DNA from: Schoenoplectus triqueter
Taxonomy: Eukaryota; Streptophyta; Magnoliopsida; Poales; Cyperaceae
Length of the DNA: 33,456 bases
Assembly (NCBI GenBank): GCA_964058805.1
Contig: CAXKVV010000183.1
Span: 1-33,456 of the forward strand
Direction: 5' to 3'
Of this stretch, positions 1 through 8,795 are shown one piece after another. Numbering within the stretch: the stretch's first letter is position 1; each line of letters begins with the position of its first letter. The position numbers and the translations under genes were made by a program. The notes beneath the pieces are model-generated. The model did no database searches, was not told the DNA's origin, and worked only from the letters and a program-made list of their open reading frames with translations.

Positions 1-328
1 AAATATGATCGGATGTTTTTCTTATAAAAGAGACAAAATACATATTGTTTTTCGTTGCTTTTTGTAAAAGCGTAGTTACTAGCCTACTAGTCTACAGCGT
101 AACTCTTGTACAAGACAACTCGCTACATGAATTTAAGTAGAGTTCCGTAGCAGAAATCAACGTCAACAACGCTCAGCAGAAATCAACGTCAACCACAAGA
201 AATTGAAGTTGAAACTGAAACACCGATTACACCACTCCCAAGTCCCAACTTCACTTTTACTGCCTCCCTCATTTCTTCTCATTTCTTGAATTTCGCACTG
301 GAGCGAGAAGAGGTCACGTCACTCTGTC
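1..328 (+). other. 5' flank of TOM40-like copy 1
   Basis: From about position 30 this flank aligns with the flank of the second TOM40-like copy (about 8535-8795). The shared parts include the tract around CTACATGAATTTAAGTAGAG and the leader CCAAGTCCCAACTTCACTT before the ATG. Copy 1 carries about 40 extra bases around 90-118 and a 19-bp direct repeat (149-167 and 175-193) that copy 2 lacks. It is probably promoter plus 5' UTR. I see no convincing TATA box. Confidence 0.6.
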
Positions 329-2316
329 ATGGGATCCTCTACCAGTCGCGCGTCCGACCCGCCGCCGCCGTCGGTGGTGAATGTTCCGCCGGAGTTCGCC
401 GATGTCGTCATGGCGGAGAAGAGCGAGTATTTTGACAATAGGAATCTCACTTTCGCCGTTCAGCCGGGGCTCCATTACGAAGCTGAGAGTGAGCATTCAT
501 TCTTCTCTGATCGAGATAGCATTTCTTGATTCCCTTTTACTTTCTTTTTCAGTTGCGTTCTTGACTTCTTTTTTCCTTGATCGGAGCCTGATACATTGCT
601 TATATTCTTGATCGCTATTATTAACTGCATTTTTGGCAATTGAATCAATTTGTTTCAGCTATCTTGAAGCCAGTTTATTTTCAGGGGCTGAGGATCATGC
701 TAGAGAACAAACTAGATGAAAGATTCACAGTCAGGCACAAGTATTATTCTAATTATTAACTAAATGAATAATTCTTCTGTAAATTCTTCCGATGTTAACC
801 TGAAATAATGTGATACTGACAGGTCCACTGCGGTGACAAGCTGGGGTTATTCCCCAGTTGGGATTCATCGATTCCTCACCGAGAGTTCTGAATTCGGTGC
901 TTCCTTTAATCATCCAAACGTTATAAATATAAATTTCACTACTTCATATTTACTATCAAGTAGTTTCTAATCAAGTGCCAGTGCAGCTTCTCATTTCTGG
1001 AATGATAAATATGCTCGGAACACTGAATGCAGAGGTCAAGTATAATTTGACTGATAACTTCTCCTGCAGAATGACATCAAAGGTGTTTTTCTTTTGTTTA
1101 ATTTGAATGGTTAAATTTCTGGCTGGCCCCTAAGAAAAAAAAACCCATGAAACTGTTTCACATATTTGAGTTTGTTGTACTTCTTTGTCAGTTGCAATAT
1201 CCGCCGAATTTTTCATACAAGGCATTTCTGTTTGAGTATGAGGTAAGTCTTTTTAAATGTTTATTTGTATATTTATATGTGCATTGTGAATTGATTTTTG
1301 ATGTCTGTTTCTGTCGTTGCTAAGGGAAAATATTCTTGGTCTCGGATTTTATTTCCACAAAATGGCTCCTGTGGTGTTGATCACATGCAGGTATTTGTAT
1401 GGGTAATTTTAAATTATGTTTTTGAAATTTCCATGCAACTATGCTGTAGAAAAAAAAAATTTAACTCACTTCAAAAATGCAGAGAGTAACCTCAAATTTA
1501 TCATTGGGAACTGATTTAACTCTGAATAATGAAGTGTATTTTAATGTTGGTTTTGCAGCTCGTTATGTCACTAACAAAGTGGTTATGTCACTAACAAAGT
1601 GGTTTGTCTTCTCTAAATTTTGGCATCCTTATCTATTTTTAGATAGCAAGTGGGTGAGTTTCACGTGATGGATCAGTTTCATTGTCTTTATTCCAGATAT
1701 TCTCTAAGCAGGTCAGTTAACCCTTGCAATAATTGAAGTTGTGCTTTCTTTTAATATTCTTGAACATAACCTCATTCCCTTTTTTTGCCAGGTTTTTCTT
1801 GCTTCTCAAATCATGTATGAAGCAGCCACAGGATATGTTGTATCATTTGGTTGCCTGTGCAAATTTAGAGAAGTCAGTTTCTCTTCTCTGACTTTGGCAT
1901 TTTGTATGTATATATTCATAATAGTTATCCATTAAACAAATGGCTGTAGTTTCTGCTGAGGGTAAAGGTGGATTTTAATGCTACTATGTCTGCTTATCTG
2001 GAGAGGACAATTGACCACGGCACCACACTACTAGTTTCTGCACAGGTCCTTCAAATTTAATTATCAAATTTGTAATTTCATTTCTATACTTCTTCATGCT
2101 GAAACTTACATTTCTGGGTGAACCTTTTTATAGTAATGACCTCGAAATGTTCATGTATTTGTTTTCTTTGGGCCATTTTTATTTCAGTCTTATGTTTTTC
2201 AGATCGATAAAAAATGGAGAAGTTACAAGTTTGGATGTGGCCTGCAATTTGACAGGGCTATACTGCCTAATGCTCAATGTATATGTCCTATTCCCAACTC
2301 TCTAGTTGAAATTTGA
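329..2316 (+). pseudogene. TOM40-like gene, copy 1, with an internal stop codon
   Basis: This is a paralogue of TOM40, the beta-barrel pore of the mitochondrial outer-membrane import complex (Porin_3 family). Eleven exons can be placed: 329-488, 659-740, 823-919, 987-1082, 1192-1242, 1325-1390, 1483-1581, 1643-1711, 1792-1872, 1950-2045 and 2203-2316. All junctions are GT-AG and keep frame. Recognisable TOM40 pieces are KSEYFDNRNL near the N-terminus, GFAARYVTNK in exon 7 and YKFGCGLQF in the last strand. Exon 8 carries TGA at 1655-1657 where copy 2 has CGA (Arg), so the product would stop after 221 residues. Several residues conserved in TOM40 and kept in copy 2 are lost here: NLPSPV is NLTFAV, and RIALGQ is RILFPQ. 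A 20-bp tandem duplication sits at the exon 7 donor. Homology to TOM40 is clear. That it is dead is inferred from the single stop; a truncated or alternatively spliced product is possible. Confidence 0.85.
1562..1601 (+). repeat. 20-bp tandem duplication across an exon-intron border
   Basis: Two exact 20-bp units (1562-1581 and 1582-1601) begin GTTATGTCACTAAC and end AAAGTG. The unit spans the end of exon 7, so the splice donor is present twice: GTG|GTTATG at 1582 and GTG|GTTTGT at 1602. Only the first donor keeps the reading frame. Copy 2 has a single unit. Confidence 0.95.
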
Positions 2317-2996
2317 AGGAGTTGTTTCCTCATAACTGTTCTCTAAACAATGTAAGAAGGGAGGATGCAGTTGTTCTATGATAACACAGTTTTTTTTTCG
2401 GTTTTTAATGTCTCTGTGATAAACACAGTAATCCTGTCAAATGGTATAGCTTATAGACTATAATGTACGACTTGTAGTGTATGCATGCTGATGTATTGCA
2501 GTTTTTAGTATGGTTGTAGTTCTTGTACAAGTATGCTATAGTATGGTTTCTTTTACTCTGCTATTTTACTCTGATTGCTGTACGAACAATAAAATTGCTT
2601 CTTAAATTGACATTATTGTTTTTGAGTATGAGCAAAGAGTTCCATGAACTAAATAAATACAATCATCGGCTAATTTAATTTCAGGCTCTGAGCATTTATC
2701 CTGGTAAGAATTATACATTATTACCCGAAAAAAACACAAAAATTGAAGTTATGACACAAAAATATTTCCAAGTGTTCTTCTGTCGATAAAACAGATAAAT
2801 ACTGGTGTTGTACTGCATTAACTACACACAAGATATGCTGATCAGAAATCTTATACAAGTCAGTTTGCCCAGCTGAGAGTTTAGACAAGAGGCCAATTTG
2901 TGTTATAGATAGATTACACTTATATATGATTTTTCCTACAAAATTAATTATGCGAGCACACAACCCTATTCTAACCAAAAAAAAATGAAATAGAAG
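2317..2996 (+). other. 3' UTR and downstream flank of TOM40-like copy 1
   Basis: This stretch aligns with 10874-11680 downstream of copy 2. A poly(A)-signal-like AATAAA is at 2588-2593, at the position matching AATAAA 11245-11250. Copy 2 has about 120 extra bases near 10930-11050. Homology ends near 2996, at the point matching the last codons of the hyccin gene next to copy 2. The rest of the hyccin gene is absent here. Confidence 0.7.
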
Positions 2997-3389
2997 TCGT
3001 CCCAAGACCTCAAGTCTTCAGAAACTGTGAAGATCTCGATTTGATGCAATAAAATCAGCAGTTTATGGCGAAGGCCCATGAGTACTTATTATATAGGTTT
3101 TCCTCCTCTACTTGGAAATTGGGTCTATTTTTTAAATCAAATGAAATAAACCAAATAAAAACTAAACCATATTAACATCCGCTTAATCTTGGTCGCGACT
3201 TCAAATGTTTAATCGAGTTGCGCGGATATGCATATTAGTTTCGGTTGTGTACTTTTATCTTTATTATTATTTTTTTTCTGTAATTGATATCTCCAAACTG
3301 CATAAAAAACATTACACTTTGTAGGAACTGAAGAAATGGAGTCTTCCAGTACCGCCATCAATAGAGACTGAAGTATGAAGCCATTAGCA
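2997..3389. other. no gene seen; AT-rich spacer
   Basis: This is spacer between the end of the duplicated TOM40 unit and the retrotransposon LTR. I see no coding potential and no clear repeat border. The true start of the LTR could lie inside it. Confidence 0.5.
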
Positions 3390-3600
3390 CAAGGTGATTA
3401 TTACGATTATTACTATTCATGAGTTGTTATATTATTACTGTTCATGAGTTGGTATATTACTACTGTTGATGAGTTGTTATGATATAGTATCTGTAGCGAT
3501 GTATAGGAAGGCTATAAATAGCTCAATGACATTGCAACGAAATGAGACGGAATAATAGAAAGATTTCATTTGTTCAATTCTGTAAATTTAGTTTTGCTAT
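3390..3600 (+). repeat. putative 5' LTR (3' part) of a Ty1-copia element
   Basis: The segment directly precedes a primer-binding site. It contains a TATA-like CTATAAATA at 3512-3520 and short repeats of CATGAGTTGTTAT type (3419-3480), as expected for U3. The left edge is not defined because no clean TG start or target duplication was found. Confidence 0.5.
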
Positions 3601-3601
3601 A

Positions 3602-3614
3602 TGGTATCAGAACC
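3602..3614 (+). other. copia-type primer-binding site
   Basis: TGGTATCAGAACC closely resembles the TGGTATCAGAGC motif, complementary to the 3' end of initiator methionine tRNA, that follows the 5' LTR of plant Ty1-copia elements. The change in the last bases fits an old copy. Confidence 0.8.
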
Positions 3615-4900
3615 ATTTATGAGATGATCTCTTCTCTTCTTATACTTCAAATGGCTACTGCGCCAAATAATATACACATCTCTACCATGAGATTGATCAA
3701 CCTATACAATTTACTCACTATATTCACAAAATTTTCAATTCAGACAATTTAGTCACTCTATTGATGGCTCTCGCGCTGCTCCACCTTGAGTTTCAGTGCC
3801 AATGGTGTCAATATGATCAATCTTGAGTTCACTTGATGACATCAAGAAAATCAACTGATTCTTGTTTGGTTCTTTAGCTCAATTTTTGCACCGACTCTGG
3901 CACAAGTTCTCAATGCTGAGATATCATTTCAGCTCCGACAACAATTGAATCAATCTCATACATCTCAATCCATCACTTAAGTGGTAGAGCTTAAACTCAT
4001 CCTTCAAACCTCCAACAAATGTGGATTCACGTGTGCTCAGTTAATACAACACATGCAGTCTCTAGCTACATCGATTGCGCATCATTATATCTAAGATCTA
4101 AGATCTAAGATCGATCTGGTCTTGTACACTCTTCAAATGTTGGGCTCCAACTATGAATCGTTTGTGACTCCTTTCTCCATGCGTCAGGCATCAACAACCA
4201 TGATCTCCAAAGCCTGCTTCTAGCACATAAAGATAGAATTCAAGCCAATCTCAAATCTACTATTACACCATCTGCTCATCTTACCTCATCTTCGTGCTTC
4301 TCTGATAAATCAAATCCTCAAGCTCGTTTTACTTCTGGCCCTAATTCTAAGAACAACTCAGGTCAGTATGTCAATTATACCCCTATATCTCAAGGATACA
4401 AGGGAAGGGGATCTCTGAAGGTAGAGGTAGAGGTAGAGGTAGATTAATTACATCTCAGGAGATTCAGATTGTCAAATTTGCTTTAAATAGGGTCACATTG
4501 CTGCTACTTGCTATCATCAGTTTGATATAAGATACAGTGGTACACCTCCTCCACAAAATCAAGCTTCACACAATCAAGCGCCTCAACAGCACCAAGCTCT
4601 TCTTGCTGCAACCAACATCTCTCCATTGCTGCCCTCAGTTCCTGCACAGGTGTCATCCCCACAACTGCTGGTTCTTAGATTCTAGCGCTTCCATTCATGT
4701 CACACCAAATATCAATAATATCAGCTACACAAAACCCTACAATGGTTAGGACACTGTGCATATAGGAAATGAGGCAAGTCTGTCAATTCTTAACGTTAGT
4801 TCTATTACAATAACAACTAATTCAACTATACTTCGTCTTACCAATATGTTTCATGTCCCTCAAATCACCAAAAACCTTTTGAGTGTTCTCAGTTAACATC

Positions 4901-6370
4901 GCCAATAAATGATCTTGTCAGACGCCCCATTTGATGGAATTTGAAACCTCTATCCCCATAATGTTAAAAAAAATTTTATAGAGCTTACGTTAAGAAGAAG
5001 AAACTTGAAATAATTTTTGCCACCACTAAATGATCTTAGTACAATTTTTCTATGATTTATTTTTATATAAAAAATTGAAATTATGAAAGAACAAACTATT
5101 TAAAAAATTTCAAAAAAGAAAAAGAAAAATTGCAGGCCCAGTCTACGGTCCAAAAAGATGGGCCCCACCCCCAGTTTATGGCCACAAAAAGTTCACTATA
5201 ACAAAATGGAATATAACAACAATAGCACAGCTATATAGTTCCCTTAGATATGGGTTACTAATCTCGGTAAGATGGGAAAGAAAGAACATCTATCACAGAA
5301 TCGGACCACAAAGATAATGATGCCTGAGATGACAAAATGGGAGAGAAAGAAGAAGATGACATTATGCTACATGTGAAGCAAGCTGATCAGATGACTGGAG
5401 GATTTATTGATCCCGATAAGATGGTAGGAGGAGTAAGTATTGTTGAATGGACCATAAAGATAAACAATGTTGATTTATGCCTCATAATGGTGTTTACATG
5501 TATTTTGCATTATGATGTTTTTTTAGGTTCTATTGAGGAATAAAATAGGATTTTTGTTCTCAAATTCTTAGGGAGTGACCAGTGTGTTGTGTTGTGATAC
5601 TTGTAGCAAGGTTTTCGAACATTTTCTTTATAGTTTTAAAAGAATTATTAGAATTTTATTTGTTTGTCTGTTTTGAAATGATGCAATTATATTAAGCTTA
5701 TTGGCTGTGATAAGGGAGCTAGGAGCTGGCACCCTTATGATTTACGAAAATATATGGGAAGATTAAGAAAATTAATTATATTTGCACGATTGGTCTCCCC
5801 TATAATTTATTTCAATCATTCAATAATTTAAATTTGGTCAATTTTACCTTTATATTCAAATTCGACTCCATCCCTGATTAAACGCCCTTATAAAGTAATT
5901 GTAAACCATAAATGACAGGTTCACTTTGTATGAGTTATTGGGCTCTTAGCCGTGCTGGTCTACTGGAGTTCAAAGCTTGATCAACAAATGTTTTCTTAAA
6001 AATATTATCAGAACAGAGACCCCTTTGTTTTTTTTTGGATAAAAATTTCAATGCAATTTGCTGCACATGTTTAATTTATCTTGATAGACGCAGCAGGAGT
6101 TTGTATTACAATGTTAATCACTGGTTGTTCTGAGTTGTGGGTCCATGTCGTTATTCCGATTTTCGAACGCTCAAAATGTTTGAATTCACATCGACTGAAG
6201 TATTGCACATGTCCTGATCCAAATAAGAATGGACGGTTTAGATTGCCCTCACTGCCTCCTGCATAACATGCAGTATAAGTAATAAAGTACGACTTCAAAA
6301 TGTAATTGACTGCAACATAACGATTTTTTTTCCATTCTTTTGAGTTAGAGACGGATCGTTCCAATTATAC
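4901..6370. other. no gene recognised
   Basis: This is AT-rich DNA with short open stretches only. A 68-codon frame at 5337-5543 (starts MGEKEEDDIM, acidic) and open frames on both strands at 6071-6364 show no motif I recognise and no supporting splice structure. The part at 6085-6270 is less AT-rich than its surroundings and could be an old gene or transposon fragment. Confidence 0.5.
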
Positions 6371-7629
6371 TTCGTGCTAATTTTTTCTATATCACTGTAA
6401 TTTTTCATTTACTTAATTTTCTTTAATAATATTTTTTATCATTAATAAGTGCAACTCAATATTTCTTTCCAAAATAATATTTTTTCTATTTTTACTAAAA
6501 ATTAAGAGAATTTAAATAAATAGAAATGATAATTGAGATGTTTCACATTCTTATTAATGAGAGAAGTACAAAATAATTTCATAATATAATTTGCTATCAA
6601 CAGAAATTTTATTTTTATTTTAAATATTTTTATTCAATAAAATTACATAATCATTATTATAAAAATGATTTTATTTCGCAGTGAAATGCGGAGGACAATC
6701 CTAATAAACAAGATACTCTTTTTTTTCTCAAAATGAAAAAAGGAATGCGGATATATAAATACTATCGTTAATAGTTGATATTGGTTTGTTACTATAGCAG
6801 GTTCTAAGCCTTGATTGATACCAGTTGTTTGATATCTGAAAAGGTGATTTAGGATGTAACTTTGTCATGGTTTCAATGAATCTGGCGGATTATTACGCTT
6901 TTTGTCAAAAAAAAATAGTTGATATTGATTTTAATCAAGTTAAATGAGTTATTATTAGCAATAATTATAATTAATTAATTTATATAATATTATATTATTC
7001 AACTTAAATAAGTTACTATTGTCGAAGATAAATTGTTTAATTTTTTGAATAATAATTTGTTCAATTTAGATAACAGTGTTGGCATACTATGGTACTTCTC
7101 AAGGATTTTCTTCTTAAAAAAACTTGTCACAGGCATTTTCTTCCTAAAACAAATACCTAAAAAAGACTTGACGGGACGAAACAAAATGTGATCCCACTCG
7201 ATATATGTTTCTCTAAATTTGTATGTAATTGTTTATTCTACTGAGCTATTAGTAAGGGTGCAAACAAATCAAATATAGTCAAATAGTAGTTAAAATTATA
7301 TAAGTATTTGTTTAAATTTTTTCCCAATATGAATATGATTATGGATAATTTCGGATATGAACACAAATATAAATAATTTAAGATATAAATAGTGATAATG
7401 TGTATATATTATCAATGATAAATATTAAATTCACTTAAAATTCATAAGATCTATTAAAGTGTTAAATAAAATAAGTTTTTCAATACTAATTTATTTTGAA
7501 GGATATATTAAATTAAAAAATTAAAATTAATAATATTTATAAACAAAAAAAATATTATTTTTTTATGATATATATTAGATAATATATTATAAATTTAATA
7601 TTGAGATATTGATAGTTAAGACTGAAAAT
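6371..7629. other. no gene seen; AT-rich, probable old transposon debris
   Basis: This is very AT-rich DNA with many homopolymer runs. From about 7254 the sequence AAGGGTGCAAACAAATC followed by repeated GGATATGAA-type words resembles the left end of a plant non-autonomous DNA transposon. A matching right end was not found, so I give it no separate entry. Confidence 0.45.
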
Positions 7630-8055
7630 TAGGGGGTGTCAATTATTAACTCGACCCAATCGGATTTAATTGGACTCAAAGATAAATGGTCGGATATGAG
7701 TTTAATTTTTTGATTTGAATCGAGTTAAGTTGGTTCGGGTCAATCCAACCCATTTAATTATATTTTTAAAGTAATTTTATGATTTAGTATTAATTAAATC
7801 TTATATATATACTAATTATATATTAATTAAAATTAATTATAATTTAACTAATATTTTATTACATAAAATTATACAATAATAATTAATAAATATTTACTTA
7901 TTTTACACAAGTCTGATCGATCGATGACCTGGTAGGGTCAGGCATGAATCAAGATTTTTCTGACTTGAATTTAAATGAATCTGATTGGATTAACACAAAA
8001 ATAATAAAACAACGATGACCTGATCCGAATCCGACATGACCCATTGATACCCCTA
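7630..8055. mobile_element. hAT-type MITE, older copy
   Basis: The ends are TAGGGGGTGTCAATTAT and CATTGATACCCCTA, an imperfect terminal inverted repeat matching the element at 17331-17786. Flanking octamers CTGAAAAT (7622-7629) and CTCTAAAT (8056-8063) agree at 6 of 8 positions, fitting a decayed 8-bp hAT target duplication. Internal subterminal motifs built on CGACCC/GGGTCGG are partly eroded, so this copy is older than the other. It has no coding capacity. Confidence 0.75.
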
Positions 8056-8120
8056 CTCTAAATCATATCCTTATCATTTTCTATGTCAATATTTGGATAC
8101 AGATACTCATAAATTTTTTA

Positions 8121-8488
8121 AGGTTAATTTTCTAATAAGTTACTGAACTTTAATTCTTATCCATATTTGGTCACTGAACTTCTATTTATCTATTTTTAGT
8201 CACTGAACTTTGATGTTTATCCATATTTGATCACTTCCATTAGTTTTTCACTTAAAGATAATTGAAAATCTAATAAAAAAGCAAATTTAAATTAATTTTA
8301 TTTATTTATTTCTCATTCTAATTAGTTTTGACAACAAATACAATTTTATTTTAATTATTTTTGACTGAAAAAACTAATGACGGTGACTAACTTGGATAAA
8401 TATTAAAATTTAGTGACTAAAAATAAATAAATGAAAGTTTACTGACCAAATATGAATAAAGTTCAGTGACTTATCAAAATATTAACCC
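8121..8488. mobile_element. Mutator-like MITE with long terminal inverted repeats
   Basis: The left end (AGGTTAATTTTCTAATAAG...) and the reverse complement of the right end (GGGTTAATATTTTGATAAG...) match over roughly 120-150 bp, with repeated subterminal words such as TCACTGAACTT. The arms are about 8121-8260 and 8360-8488. Flanks AATTTTTTA (8112-8120) and AATTTTTTT (8489-8497) agree at 8 of 9 positions, fitting a 9-bp Mutator-type target duplication, although the tract is of low complexity. No transposase is present. It lies just upstream of TOM40-like copy 2. Confidence 0.7.
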
Positions 8489-8795
8489 AATTTTTTTATA
8501 AAAATTAAGTAATCTCAGATTTTTGTTTTTACGAAATAGACAAAAAAAACTGTCGTTTTCCAACGCATTTTGGAAAAGCATACCTACTAGCTTACTCGCT
8601 ACATGAATTTAAGTAGAGTTCTATAGCAGAAATCAACTTCAACAACCCAGCAAAAATAACCACAAGAAATTGAAATTGAAACTGAAACACCGATCACACC
8701 ACTCCCAAGTCCCAACTTCACTTGTACTGCTTTCCTCATTTCTTCTCATTTCTTGAATTTCGCACTGGAGGTAGAAGAGGCCACGCCACTCTGTC
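8489..8795 (+). promoter_or_regulatory. 5' flank and leader of TOM40-like copy 2
   Basis: From about 8535 this aligns with the flank of copy 1, including the pyrimidine-rich leader TTTCTTCTCATTTCTTG about 40 bases before the ATG. No TATA box is obvious. The MITE at 8121-8488 ends about 50 bp upstream of the start of shared sequence, so promoter DNA further upstream differs between the copies. Confidence 0.5.

Larger units (their letters stand above)
3390..4900 (+). mobile_element. Ty1-copia retrotransposon fragment (LTR, gag, start of pol)
   Basis: The order is LTR end, primer-binding site, gag, zinc knuckle, and start of protease/gag-pre-integrase, which is the Ty1-copia layout. A gag start ATG lies at 3651. 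The frame is broken soon after, but gag-like peptides such as DLVLYTLQMLGSNYESF (about 4110-4160) can be read in other frames. A CX2CX4HX4C knuckle is at 4470-4511 with a TAG inside it. WFLDSSASIHVTPN follows at 4669; the usual DSGA protease motif is changed to DSSA. The copia phrase FHVPQITKNLLSV ends near 4890. Integrase, reverse transcriptase, RNase H and the 3' LTR are absent. It is a truncated, inactive relic inserted between the TOM40-like copies. Confidence 0.85.

Noticed and set aside
5100..5240. Similarity of GGCCCAGTCTACGGTCC-type words to 27160-27210
   Set aside because: Only short words are shared; no borders or extended alignment could be seen by eye.
5337..5543. Small acidic open frame MGEKEEDDIM... 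as a gene
   Set aside because: No known motif, no splice or promoter context, and 68 codons is within chance for this composition.
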